NCBI GenBank assembly: GCA_964568805.1
Contig: CAZMRW010000007.1
Location: 1-64,000 of the forward strand
DNA length: 64,000 nucleotides
Reading direction: 5' to 3'
Origin: CAZMRW01 sp964568805
GTDB lineage: Bacteria; Pseudomonadota; Gammaproteobacteria; Methylococcales; Methylomonadaceae
The position numbers and the translations under genes were made by a program. Of this stretch, positions 18,571 through 27,732 are shown one piece after another. Below the pieces are notes generated by a model, which saw nothing but the letters and a program-made list of their open reading frames with translations, had not been told where the DNA came from and did no database searches. Positions within the stretch are counted from its first letter, which is position 1, and the number at the start of each line of letters is the position of its first letter.

Positions 18571-19250
18571 CAGATCAGATTAGGTTGGTTTTAGCCTGCT
18601 ATGTCTCCAAATGACCCTGCGGCAAAAGTTTGGGCGACTGCGCATTCTCGCATGTTGAAATTAACTGTTCATTAACGTCAGGGACACAGCGAAAGCATCC
18701 AGGCCCTTGATAATCTCTGGCTAGCTGGCGTCTTAAATCAACTGATTGAGATAAAGATTAACCCAAAAAAGTGCAATCACCCTGTGTGGCATATTGAATG
18801 ACTCAACGGCTCTTTCCTGGTTTATTTATCTCCCAATTACAGGTGCAGATGAATTTCGTATTTTCAGCTTATAAAAAGCCTTAGCTTATAAGGATAGACG
18901 ACATTTCAAGAACTCAGGTTACTTTTTAATTTACGCTCCGGTTCCTGTCATTGAAACGATGCCAATCGGACAGTAAAAGTGAGTCGCTATTTTTTCGTTT
19001 CAATGGCTTGGTTGTTTTTAAGTGACCACTACTTAAATTCGAGGTACTGGCGTATTTATCATTTGTCCACTTAAGTAACGGCAAATAATTACTCAGATAT
19101 TTTTTCTTAGGGGCCAATCTTGCCAGCTAACTGCGTCAAAATTGGCCAATAAAAGACTATCACATTGATTATATCTGTGTCGCAACAGATATAAATACAA
19201 GCTGAATTGGTAGCTATTGGACGGCAGCATGCCTTCCATTCAACACTGGA
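18571..19250. other. Intergenic region without supported genes
   Basis: About 680 bases, AT-rich, with only short unconvincing frames. One 63-codon minus-strand frame (18926-19117) has no ribosome site or recognisable content. I see no tRNA, clear terminator or long repeat here. Confidence 0.5.
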
Positions 19251-19325
19251 TTATCTATTACGTACCCTATAAATGACATAGACTGCATAGGTAATCGTTA
19301 AAATATAAATACCTGCTGAAATCAT
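19251..19325 (-). CDS. Candidate 24-residue membrane peptide
   Basis: A short frame reading MISAGIYILTITYAVYVIYR plus VRNR. It has a strong ribosome site, GAGGAG, seven bases before the ATG. The peptide is one hydrophobic helix of about 17 residues ending in a positive tail (R, R, R), which suits a single-span small membrane protein. Such peptides act as subunits of larger membrane complexes (for example KdpF or CydX), but this one matches neither by eye. No partner gene is adjacent. Spurious translation is possible; the ribosome site is the main support. Confidence 0.4.
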   Translation of the reverse strand: MISAGIYILTITYAVYVIYRVRNR

Positions 19326-19356
19326 TTCAAACTCCTCGTTAGTTATTATAGATTTT

Positions 19357-19704
19357 TTGACTTGCATCAGTAGTCTGGCCGTCATCGCTGTAGCCCTTTC
19401 AATATTCATTGATACAAATGCCGGGGCCAATCAAACAGTGCCATCCGGATTTTACTCAATCGGTAATGGACTGTCACCCATTCATGTTAAGTGCAGCAAG
19501 CGAAGCTGGTGCCAAAGGCGTCGAAACAATGGCCCCTCCGCAAGTGCACCTAGAGTGCAATTCGTAGTCGGGCCTTTTGCTGCAACAGGACGGCAGGATT
19601 TGCCGATAGTTGACGGGTGCTCGGAAATTAGATATGGAATGTCAAACGACTCCCAGACGAATCCTGAGAGCGGATTTTACCTTGAAAATACGAGAAGTGT
19701 GTGA
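19357..19704 (+). CDS. Possible small secreted protein (weak)
   Basis: A 115-codon frame starting with TTG. Its first 24 residues look like a signal peptide (SLAVIAVALSIFIDTNAGA), and the rest has three cysteines and is basic. There is no clear ribosome site and no family is recognised. It is divergent from the 24-residue candidate on the other strand. It may be chance. Confidence 0.22.
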   Translation: MTCISSLAVIAVALSIFIDTNAGANQTVPSGFYSIGNGLSPIHVKCSKRSWCQRRRNNGPSASAPRVQFVVGPFAATGRQDLPIVDGCSEIRYGMSNDSQTNPESGFYLENTRSV

Positions 19705-19834
19705 AATGCCCTGATCAGATGAGCCATATCACCCAGTCAATCCCGTAATATACTCTGATAATCGCCCGAAATTCCTGAATGATGCAAGACAAACGAAATT
19801 ATTAAGCAATTTAAATGCCAAAAACAGCGGCATT

Positions 19835-19848
19835 TTGACGCGCGTCAA
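19835..19848. promoter_or_regulatory. Perfect 14-base palindrome, FNR/FixK-like
   Basis: TTGACGCGCGTCAA is a perfect palindrome with the TTGAY-N4-RTCAA layout bound by FNR/CRP-family regulators such as FixK. It lies about 145 bases before the M41-type protease gene. No matching -10 element at the right distance was found, so its role is uncertain. Confidence 0.3.
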
Positions 19849-19944
19849 TATGTCACATTTTCAGGATATACCCAAACCGTTAGACTGTGTCCGACTTTTG
19901 TAAGTGCTTTAAAACTACATCAGTTACCATCCTTCCTCTCTGTC

Positions 19945-19977
19945 AATGCGGACGGCAAGTTTGTCCGCATTTTTTTT
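19945..19977 (+). terminator. Intrinsic terminator in the leader of the M41 protease gene
   Basis: A perfect nine-base stem, AATGCGGAC (19945-19953) with GTCCGCATT (19963-19971), is followed by a run of eight T. It ends only 16 bases before the ATG at 19994. It either ends a short upstream transcript (a small RNA) or acts as an attenuator for the downstream gene. Confidence 0.8.
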
Positions 19978-19993
19978 AAATCGAGGTGACATC

Positions 19994-20659
19994 ATGAACC
20001 GGAGTTTTCCAACTAAAAGAACAAATTTCCAGTTGCACCCCTTCGAACTAAGCAAGAAAACCGCAGTCCATGAAGCAGGACACGCCGCTGCAATTTATAT
20101 CAATAATAAGGAAAAGCAACTGCCTCCAATTTTTTTTCAGATATTCATTAAAGAGCCAAATTGCGACTTTAAGCTGACTGGCCGCCACTTAGAAACTCAA
20201 TGTTATGCCGTAGTAGAAGGCGGCCGCCTGATCCATACGCTGCCATCGTCGATCCACGAAGCGACTCGCCATTTTTCAACTTCTGAAAAACACGCCTATC
20301 AATGCGCTTTCGAAGCCGATATCATGAATCTTTTGGTCGGTCCTCTCGCAGAGGCTAAATATGTAGCAATACGCGACAATGAATTGATGACTCCGCGATT
20401 GATCGATTTGAACGCCCTCCACTATTACGGCGGCTCGAACGATCTTAAAATTGCCAACGAATATCTTGATTGCCTTTTGGCCGACCCGATGCAAAAGGAA
20501 AAGAAAATTGCCGAATTATTTATGGCTGCGTATCGTTTTATCAACGATAAATTGTATTGGAGCGCCATCACTGTGCTGGCGGATTATATTTTGAATGCGG
20601 GCAAACAGATTATCGATTGCGAAGAAATCATCGGCATCCTCGATGCAAAACTGGCCTGA
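19994..20659 (+). CDS. Stand-alone FtsH-type (M41) metalloprotease domain
   Basis: 221 residues. The zinc-binding HEAGH is at 26-30, LLVGPLAEAKY (about 113-123) matches the FtsH LxxGGRAAE helix, and GGSNDLKIA (about 147-155) matches the FtsH GASNDxxxA block that supplies the third zinc ligand (D150). There is no AAA ATPase part and no membrane segment, so this is the protease domain alone; full FtsH is about three times longer. Start at 19994 rests on an excellent ribosome site (GAGGTGAC) at 19983-19990. An intrinsic terminator lies just upstream, so expression may be controlled by readthrough. Substrate unknown; whether it cleaves proteins without an unfoldase is open. Confidence 0.75.
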   Translation: MNRSFPTKRTNFQLHPFELSKKTAVHEAGHAAAIYINNKEKQLPPIFFQIFIKEPNCDFKLTGRHLETQCYAVVEGGRLIHTLPSSIHEATRHFSTSEKHAYQCAFEADIMNLLVGPLAEAKYVAIRDNELMTPRLIDLNALHYYGGSNDLKIANEYLDCLLADPMQKEKKIAELFMAAYRFINDKLYWSAITVLADYILNAGKQIIDCEEIIGILDAKLA

Positions 20660-20706
20660 TTGCTGTTTATTCGATCCAAAACGGCTAACTACTTGCTAAA
20701 ATGTGG

Positions 20707-21375
20707 CTAGCGCGCGCCAAAGATTGCGGTTCCTATCCTGACGATGGTTGCACCCTCGGCAATCGCCGCATCCAAATCCCCGGACATTCCGAAAGAGAAG
20801 GTGTCCAATTCCGGATGGTCCAGTTTCCTGACGGCCTGATAAAGCTCCCGGTAAGGCAGCCGCTGCTTTTCGAAATCCGTTTCCGGAGAAGGGATAGCCA
20901 TGACGCCGCGCAATTTTAAATGGGGTAACCCGACCACTTGCCTGTAAAGCTCCGGTAATTTTTCCAAAGCAATGCCAGACTTGCTTGCTTCGCCGCTGAT
21001 GTTGACCTGTAGACAAATATTCAATGGCGGCAACCTGGACGGCCGTTGCTCGCTGAGTCGCTTGGCAATCTTTAATGAATCAATGCTATGCACCCAGTCG
21101 AAATGCGCGGCCAGCAATTTGGTTTTATTGGACTGAATCGGCCCGATGAAATGCCAGGTAATATCATAAGCTCCCAGAGCCTGCTGCTTTTTTACCGCTT
21201 CCTGACAATAGCTTTCGCCAAAATTGCGCTGGCCGGCCTGATAGGCGACGGCGATATCCGCTGCCGGCTTGTTTTTGCTAACGGCCAGCAGTAAGACGGA
21301 TTCAGGATTGCGATTCCAGGCAGCGCAGCATGCCTGTAAGTGTCTACGAACTTGTTCAAGTTTCTGGGTAATCAT
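20707..21375 (-). CDS. yggS: YggS-family pyridoxal phosphate homeostasis protein
   Basis: 222 residues. Binds pyridoxal 5'-phosphate and keeps PLP levels balanced; it has no known enzyme activity. The PLP lysine lies in LLAVSKNKP (about residue 35), FGESY and HFIGPIQSNK are the usual conserved blocks, and FSFGMSGDLDAAI near the C-terminus binds the phosphate. It is divergent from pilT, next to it in many proteobacteria. Confidence 0.94.
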   Translation of the reverse strand: MITQKLEQVRRHLQACCAAWNRNPESVLLLAVSKNKPAADIAVAYQAGQRNFGESYCQEAVKKQQALGAYDITWHFIGPIQSNKTKLLAAHFDWVHSIDSLKIAKRLSEQRPSRLPPLNICLQVNISGEASKSGIALEKLPELYRQVVGLPHLKLRGVMAIPSPETDFEKQRLPYRELYQAVRKLDHPELDTFSFGMSGDLDAAIAEGATIVRIGTAIFGAR

Positions 21376-21500
21376 AAGTTGCCAAAAGAATTTTTAGAAT
21401 CACGGCCGATTATTAAACAACACCGCTTCAAAAAATCAAAGAGTTGAACTATTGTGTAAGCAGTGATTTTAACTTTTGCATGTGTTTTTTAGAGGATATT

Positions 21501-22538
21501 ATGGATATTGCCGAATTACTGGCTTTTTCAGTTAAAAATAATGCGTCGGATTTACATTTATCCGCGGGTCTGCCGCCGATGATCAGGGTGGACGGCGACA
21601 TACGCCGCATCAATATTCCTGCTCTGGATCACAAAGCGGTGCATGCATTGATTTATGACATCATGAATGACAAACAGCGGCGTGATTACGAGGAATTCCT
21701 GGAAACCGACTTTTCTTTTGAACTGCCAGGCGTGGCGCGGTTTCGTGTCAACGCCTTCAATCAGGAACGGGGCGCGGCGGGCGTTTTCAGAACCATTCCA
21801 TCCAAAGTATTAAGCCTGGAAGACTTGAAAGCGCCCAAATTTTTTGAAGAAGTGACCAGAAAGCCGCGCGGACTCATTTTAGTGACGGGGCCTACCGGTT
21901 CCGGCAAATCAACCACCCTGGCGGCAATGATCAATCATATCAATACCAATGATTATGCTCATATCCTGACCGTTGAAGACCCGATCGAATTTGTCCATGA
22001 AAGCCAGAAATGTCTGATCAACCAGCGCGAGGTCCATCGCGACACCCATGGTTTTAATGAAGCCTTGCGCTCGGCCTTGCGTGAAGATCCGGACATTATC
22101 CTGGTCGGCGAAATGCGCGATCTGGAAACCATTCGGCTGGCCTTGACCGCAGCCGAAACGGGCCACCTGGTTTTCGGCACGCTGCATACCACATCCGCGG
22201 CTAAAACAATCGACCGCATTATCGACGTTTTTCCGGCTGCGGAAAAAGATATGATCCGCTCTATGTTGTCCGAATCGCTGCAGGCCGTGATTTCCCAAAC
22301 GCTGCTAAAAAAAATTGGCGGAGGCCGCATTGCCGCGCATGAAATTATGGTCGGCACTGCCGCGATCAGGAACCTAATCCGCGAAGCCAAGGTCGCACAG
22401 ATGTATTCCGCGATTCAAACCGGACGTAAGGAAGGCATGCAGACACTGGATCAAAATCTTAAGGAAATGGTCGATAAAGGCTTGATAACTTCCAAAGCTG
22501 CGATGGTTAAGGCTGTTAATAAGGATATGTTCCGTTAA
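21501..22538 (+). CDS. pilT: Twitching motility ATPase PilT
   Basis: Hexameric ATPase that powers retraction of type IV pili. 345 residues, full length. N-terminal DLHLSAGLPPMIRVDGDIRR, Walker A GPTGSGKSTT (about 134-143), the Asp box with EDPIEF, Walker B DPDIILVGEMRD, the His box HLVFGTLHTTSA and the C-terminal AIRNLIRE that is needed for retraction are all there. AGAGGAT sits before the ATG at 21501, so the longer frame is not the start. pilU follows 108 bases later. Other pilus genes are not in the window. Confidence 0.96.
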   Translation: MDIAELLAFSVKNNASDLHLSAGLPPMIRVDGDIRRINIPALDHKAVHALIYDIMNDKQRRDYEEFLETDFSFELPGVARFRVNAFNQERGAAGVFRTIPSKVLSLEDLKAPKFFEEVTRKPRGLILVTGPTGSGKSTTLAAMINHINTNDYAHILTVEDPIEFVHESQKCLINQREVHRDTHGFNEALRSALREDPDIILVGEMRDLETIRLALTAAETGHLVFGTLHTTSAAKTIDRIIDVFPAAEKDMIRSMLSESLQAVISQTLLKKIGGGRIAAHEIMVGTAAIRNLIREAKVAQMYSAIQTGRKEGMQTLDQNLKEMVDKGLITSKAAMVKAVNKDMFR

Positions 22539-22646
22539 GCCTATTTCCTATGGAAAGCGGCCCAAAAGTTGATTTGTATTCACAACATTACATCATCGTT
22601 AGAGTCCGGCAACGGCAAAGACCCTACTTCAGGTTAAGGAGAGATT

Positions 22647-23777
22647 ATGGATTTTAAAGCGCTACTGGCGTTAATGGTGCAAAAAAAGGCATCCGATTTA
22701 TTTATCACGGCAGGAAGAGCCCCGACCATCAAGGTTGACGGATCAATGGTCGAAGTTTCCAAAACGCCGTTGACGCCGGAGCAGGCATTGAAAGTGGTTC
22801 TAAGCATCATGAACCAGCGGCAGAAAGACGAGTTCGACAATACCAAGGAGTGCCAATTTGCGATCAGCTTACCGGATCTTGGACGATTCAGGGTCAGCGC
22901 ATTTATCCAGCGCGATGCGGCTGGCATGGTCTTGCGGCGAATTGAAAGCACGATACCTGATGCTGACGCCTTGCATTTACCGCCCGTGCTAAAAGACTTG
23001 ATTATGGAAAAGCGCGGGCTGGTTATATTTGTAGGCGCCACCGGCACCGGTAAATCGACATCGCTGGCCGCGTTGATCAAGCATCGCAACCAGAATACCA
23101 GCGGGCATATCATCACGATAGAAGATCCGATGGAGTTCGAACATCCTCACTTGGGCTGCATCGTCACTCAGCGTGAAGTTGGCGTCGATACCGAATCCTA
23201 TGAAGTGGCGTTAAAAAATACGTTGCGACAGGCGCCGGATGTGATATTGATCGGCGAAATCCGGACCCGTGAAACCATGCAAAATGCGATCACCTTTGCC
23301 GAAACCGGACATTTATGCCTTTCAACCCTGCATGCAAACAATGCCAACCAGGCGATAGACCGGATATTGCATTTCTTTCCTGATGAAATGCATGGTCAAT
23401 TATTTATGGATTTGTCGCTCAACCTGCGCGGTATCGTCGCGCAACAGCTGATTAAACGGGCTGACGGTAAAGGACGGTATCCGGCAATCGAAATATTGAT
23501 CAATACCCCGCTGGCCAAGGATTACATACGAAAAGGCGAAGTCCATAAACTGAAGGAGTTAATGAAAGACTCCCGGGAACAGGGCATGCAAACGTTCGAC
23601 CAGGCGCTATACGACCTTTATGTGTCCGGCAAGATCAGCTATGAAGACGCGTTGAATTCCGCCGATTCCAGAAACGAAGTCCGTTTGATGATCAAGCTGG
23701 GGGCCGAAACCGGCAACTTTGCCGATGAGGGTATGATGTTGACGGAAACCGATGATGACAGCGGTACGCTGTATTGA
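22647..23777 (+). CDS. pilU: PilT-like ATPase PilU
   Basis: Accessory retraction ATPase that works with PilT. 376 residues; Walker A is GATGTGKSTS, Walker B APDVILIGEIRT, and HLCLSTLHANNANQAIDR is the His box. The C-terminal extension beyond PilT (about 30 acidic residues ending in TETDDDSGTLY) is typical of PilU. AAGGAGA precedes the ATG. The 176 bases after it hold nothing I can support. Confidence 0.94.
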   Translation: MDFKALLALMVQKKASDLFITAGRAPTIKVDGSMVEVSKTPLTPEQALKVVLSIMNQRQKDEFDNTKECQFAISLPDLGRFRVSAFIQRDAAGMVLRRIESTIPDADALHLPPVLKDLIMEKRGLVIFVGATGTGKSTSLAALIKHRNQNTSGHIITIEDPMEFEHPHLGCIVTQREVGVDTESYEVALKNTLRQAPDVILIGEIRTRETMQNAITFAETGHLCLSTLHANNANQAIDRILHFFPDEMHGQLFMDLSLNLRGIVAQQLIKRADGKGRYPAIEILINTPLAKDYIRKGEVHKLKELMKDSREQGMQTFDQALYDLYVSGKISYEDALNSADSRNEVRLMIKLGAETGNFADEGMMLTETDDDSGTLY

Positions 23778-23953
23778 TTCTGCGGGCTGACTGTTTCATT
23801 GTATCCGCATTCTCTCCTTTAGATTTTAGCCAAGGGCGGTCACAAGAAGGATAATTCCGTCAGTCCCCATGTATCCAGGCCAATACAGCGATGGAGCACT
23901 TGTTTTAGCAGCAAAATTTCCAGAGAAATGCCGAATCTATCCGAGCCGACTTG

Positions 23954-25188
23954 CTACAGGCGCCCGGCAACGCCAGACTCTGATTTTGGCAATAACTGGC
24001 GTGCCAGCAAAGTAACCGGGTGAATCACCTCCATATTCATGCCTCTATCCCTGATACCGGCGGTTAAATGTAAGGCGCATCCAATATTCGAGGTTGCCAG
24101 ATAACGGATATCAGTCTCCGATGCAAACCCCAGGGCGTCGTCGGCCAGGGCTTTGGCCATATCGGCATGATCAAGCATATAAGTGCCGGCAGCACCGCAG
24201 CATTGCACCGTTTCGGGCATTTGCGCCAGCGTCAGCCCGGGTATTTGCCTAAGCAACTGCAAGGAGCCCTGCTCCTCGCGCATGACGTTTTTTAACGAAC
24301 ACGGCGTATGCAGGCAGACAGAAGCCGCCAACGGCCTTAGCCGATCGGTAAAGTTGCTGCCCGATCGAATCAAAAACTGGCTAATATCGACAACCTTGCA
24401 GGCAAATTCCGTGTTTTCATATTCCTTTAACTGGCTACCGCAACCGCTGGCGATAGTGACTATCGCAAGCAAATCAGGTTCGGCAAATGCCTGGCAATTC
24501 ATCTCGGCAAGTTGTGCGGCCGTTTTCAGGTCTCCGTCATGCCGGTCCATTGCTCCGCAACAGGTTTGTTGGTCGGGCAAATAGACGTTATAGTCGGCCG
24601 CCATCAAACACCGCACCGCGGAATTGACGGTTTCGTGGTCGAGCAACGAACCCATGCACCCGGTAAACAAGCCAACGGTCCTTTAACGTCGCCAGTCGGC
24701 ATGGCACTATGAGCAATCGGCAGTTGACCGATAACCTTCGGCAATAAGCGGTCAATTTCACCCAGCCCCAATAAACGGGGCAACCCGAGCAACCTTAACG
24801 TTTTTTGTAAGCCCCTGGCCTGATAAAAACCAATCGCCGATTGCGTCCATCCGGATAAGGTTTTATTGCGGGACACCCTCTTCAGCAATGCCGTCGCCAG
24901 AGACGAATGCCGTCTGGCTTTGACCTGACCTCGAAAATTATCCACCAAACGGCCATAAGGAACCATGGCCGGGCAAACCCGTTCGCATGCCCGGCATAGC
25001 AGGCAGTTATCGATATGTCCAAGCAGCTTTTCCGATGTGTCCAGTTGGTACGATGCCCAGGCCTGAATCAACGCGATTCGACCTCTTGGCGATTCGTTTT
25101 CATTCCCGGTTTTATTGTAAGTCGGGCAGTGCGGCAGACATAAGCCGCACTTGACGCAGATATCGGCATCTTTGATCAATTCATTCAT
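23954..25188 (-). pseudogene. glcF: Glycolate oxidase iron-sulfur subunit GlcF, frameshifted
   Basis: Two overlapping frames together make one GlcF: the N-terminal part (24681-25188) has both 4Fe-4S motifs, CVKCGLCLPHCP and CLLCRACERVCP; the C-terminal part (to 23954) has the two CCG-domain units, FTGCMGS/CCGAMDRHDG and TPCSLKN/QCCGAAGTY. The break is near 24680-24682: reading GAC GTT AAA GG ACC GTT, a single missing base after AAA would restore DVK-x-TVGLFTGC. GlcF passes electrons from the glycolate dehydrogenase flavoprotein subunits GlcD/GlcE, which are not adjacent. The remainder of both halves is well preserved, so the shift is recent or a sequencing error. The ATG at 25188 starts one base after the stop of the upstream membrane-protein gene. 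Confidence 0.85.
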
Positions 25189-25189
25189 G

Positions 25190-25657
25190 TTATTTGTCAG
25201 CCAATGCATCAACGATAGTCAAATATTCATCCGGTTTGGGGCGGTATAAAAAAAGCCCAAGTACGGCCAGCCCGGTAAAAATATAGAGTGAATTGAAACC
25301 GTCTCCCAGTAAAAAGATGGTAAAACCCAACATCCCGACACTTTCCATCAGTACCATGGACACGATAATGGTCGTCAAATAGCGATGTTTGGGCAGTTTA
25401 TCGCCAGGCATGGATTGATTCAATCGTACCATGATGTGTCTGATCAGGTTGGTCACAGGAAAAGTAATGATGGCGACTGCATAAAAAATGTTTCTGATCC
25501 ATTCACGCTGTTGTTCCGGCAAATGCTGTTGCCATTGGTCGCCCAGCACATGACTGATAATCACATTACCTGCCAGCGCGGCAAATATCAGGCCTACCAT
25601 GGCCCATGGCAACATAAGATCAGCTTTTAATCGTTCGCGTTCGTTTCGTTTCAACAT
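25190..25657 (-). CDS. Four-helix membrane protein upstream of glcF
   Basis: 155 residues, basic N-terminus (KRNERERLKAD) and four predicted membrane segments (about 17-37, 55-72, 94-116, 124-140). No family recognised. Its stop is directly before the glcF ATG, so the two form an operon and may work together, for example in passing electrons to the membrane; that is inference only. Confidence 0.65.
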   Translation of the reverse strand: MLKRNERERLKADLMLPWAMVGLIFAALAGNVIISHVLGDQWQQHLPEQQREWIRNIFYAVAIITFPVTNLIRHIMVRLNQSMPGDKLPKHRYLTTIIVSMVLMESVGMLGFTIFLLGDGFNSLYIFTGLAVLGLFLYRPKPDEYLTIVDALADK

Positions 25658-26154
25658 CGCTGCCCGTTAAGTTTGTTCAAACCACTATGATACCAAACAC
25701 GCTTATTTAGGCCGATTTTTCTGGCGAAGTCTCCACTTACCCGACATGTTGTTACCGGTCTCCGATTGCAAATCCGGAACACACGCTGAAAACCCTTTAT
25801 TCCAGCGCTGCCTTAAGCAAAGCCGGTCATCTCAAGACGAAGGCGCTAATACGTCAAAGAGCCGTATCTGTAAATAGATCCAGGTATTTTTTACAAATTC
25901 CATGTGATTTCACACAATCAATTGAGGCATATCACATTATTTTTAATGCAAATTAGAGTTAACAGAACCTCGAAACATCTTCTAATTAACTGTTTTATAT
26001 CATTTTTCATAGATGGCACCCGTTTTGCTTAATTAAGCGCTCCTGGCTCGAATTAGGACAATTAACCTCCCTAATGAGCCAGACATGCTGTTGAAAAGAG
26101 ATTGAACGCGACCCTCCTGGCAAAATTAATCCTATTTTAAATAATGAAAATAAT
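25658..26154. promoter_or_regulatory. Intergenic region with a hairpin in the multicopper oxidase leader
   Basis: About 500 bases without a gene. At 26043-26082 an inverted repeat, CTGGCTC..ATTAGG with CCTAATGAGCCAG, gives a stem of about 13 pairs with a short loop. It has no T-run, so it is not a plain terminator; an operator or a leader structure for the oxidase gene is possible. No CueR-type operator was found by eye. Confidence 0.35.
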
Positions 26155-27681
26155 ATGATAGTTAAAAAAATCAATGCCTTTACCGTGTCATGCGTCATCG
26201 GCGCAGCCCTCTTCCATCCTCCTGCACTGGCGATGGGCGGCGGTGGCTGCATGATGAGTTGTTCAACGACAACCATCATCGACCCGCCCCGCGGCGCGGC
26301 CTTTAAAGACCCGCAAGTCATGACCAACCTTTCCCCGACACCCGGAATTGTGGAAATCAATCTGGAAGCGAAAGTGGCGCCGATCAATATCAACGGCACT
26401 ATAGCCAATCTCCAAACCTACAACGGCGCTTATCCGGCGCCCACGATCAAGGTCAAACAGGGCGATTTATTGCGGGTGCATTTTAAAAACTCGTTGCCAG
26501 ATACCGGCCTGAACATGCACGATCATCCCAGGGCAGATACCAATCTCCATACGCATGGCCTGCATGTCTCGCCAGAGGGCAATTCGGATAATGTGATGCT
26601 GAACTTCATGCCGGGTGAGGCATTCGATTACGAGTACGACTTGAGCCTGCACCCCGGCGGCAACCTGAATTGGTACCATCCCCATGCGCACGGCAATGCG
26701 GCCGAACAGGTCTGGTCGGGACTGGCCGGCGCGCTCGATGTCGGCGATGAAACGACGGTTCTTTCCGGCTATGAAACCCATATTCTCGTGCTGAAAGATA
26801 TTTCCCTGAACGGCGATGTTCCAGCGTCGCATACCTCCGATGACTTCATGAGCGGCAAGGAGGGCAACACGATGATGGTGAATGGCCAGGTCAATCCGGT
26901 ACTGGCCATGAAACCCGGCCAGGTACAGCGCTGGAAAATCGTCAATGCCAGCAATGCCCGCTTCTACAAACTGAGCCTAGCTAGCCACAGCCTGTATGTC
27001 GTCGGCACCGATGGCGGCTTGCTGAATAAACCCTACGCTCAAAGCACCGTGCTGCTGTCGCCGGGGGAGCGCGCGGATATCCTGGTCAAAGCCTCCACAA
27101 GCAAAGGCTACTATAAATTCAAGGCCTTGCCTTATAATCGCGGCGCCGGCAGTTCGGCTTCTCAAGAAATAACGCTGATGACGGCCAATATCACCGGTTC
27201 CTCGCTAACCCAGAGTTTGCCCACAACCGTCAATCCGAATGCCGTCCGGCTTTCAGTGCCTGCCAATGCTGTCACGCGCCAGCTGACCTTGAGCATGGGC
27301 ATGATGGGTGGCGGTATGATGGGGGGCGGCATGGGCATGGCAAGCATCAACGGCATTTCATTTTCCGAAACCGATGCCTACACCATTTCTTCGTTGTTGT
27401 ATACTTACGAAATCTGGGAAGTGCATAACAACAGCATGATGGATCATCCGTTCCATCAGCATGTCAACCATGCTCAGGTGATTTCCATTTCGGGAGGCGA
27501 TTCCACCTATAAATCGCTTTACACGACTTCGTCGGCATTAAAGGATACCGTCATCGTTCCGCGCATGGGCAGCGTTAAACTGCTGGTTCCGGTGATGGAC
27601 TTTACCGGCATGACCATGTTCCATTGCCATATTCTGGAGCATGAAGACATCGGCATGATGGGCATCTGGGATATTCAATAG
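26155..27681 (+). CDS. Periplasmic multicopper oxidase (laccase-like, CopA/CueO type)
   Basis: 508 residues with a Sec signal peptide (cleavage near PPALA-M26). Three cupredoxin domains carry all four copper motifs in the standard order: HTHG (132-135), HPHAHG (175-180), HPFHQH (about 438) and HCHILEH (490-496), so the type 1 and trinuclear sites look complete. A Met/Gly-rich insert (about 381-396, GMMGGGMMGGGMGM) resembles the methionine-rich Cu(I) substrate sites of CueO. It probably oxidises Cu(I) or another small metal or phenolic substrate in the periplasm. It stands alone, with a small secreted protein convergent downstream. Confidence 0.9.
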   Translation: MIVKKINAFTVSCVIGAALFHPPALAMGGGGCMMSCSTTTIIDPPRGAAFKDPQVMTNLSPTPGIVEINLEAKVAPININGTIANLQTYNGAYPAPTIKVKQGDLLRVHFKNSLPDTGLNMHDHPRADTNLHTHGLHVSPEGNSDNVMLNFMPGEAFDYEYDLSLHPGGNLNWYHPHAHGNAAEQVWSGLAGALDVGDETTVLSGYETHILVLKDISLNGDVPASHTSDDFMSGKEGNTMMVNGQVNPVLAMKPGQVQRWKIVNASNARFYKLSLASHSLYVVGTDGGLLNKPYAQSTVLLSPGERADILVKASTSKGYYKFKALPYNRGAGSSASQEITLMTANITGSSLTQSLPTTVNPNAVRLSVPANAVTRQLTLSMGMMGGGMMGGGMGMASINGISFSETDAYTISSLLYTYEIWEVHNNSMMDHPFHQHVNHAQVISISGGDSTYKSLYTTSSALKDTVIVPRMGSVKLLVPVMDFTGMTMFHCHILEHEDIGMMGIWDIQ

Positions 27682-27691
27682 CTTTGCCGAT

Positions 27692-27722
27692 GACTCGTTC
27701 CCAAGCTTCCGGTTTGAGAACG
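27692..27722. terminator. Hairpin between convergent genes
   Basis: CTCGTTC (27692-27698) pairs with GAACGAG (27716-27722) with part of the loop also able to pair. It lies between the convergent oxidase and small secreted protein genes and could end both transcripts, but there is no long T-run. Confidence 0.4.
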
Positions 27723-27732
27723 AGCGCTTTCA

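Noticed and set aside
18926..19117. 63-codon minus-strand frame
   Set aside because: Low-complexity Lys/Ser/Asn content, no ribosome site, no family resemblance.
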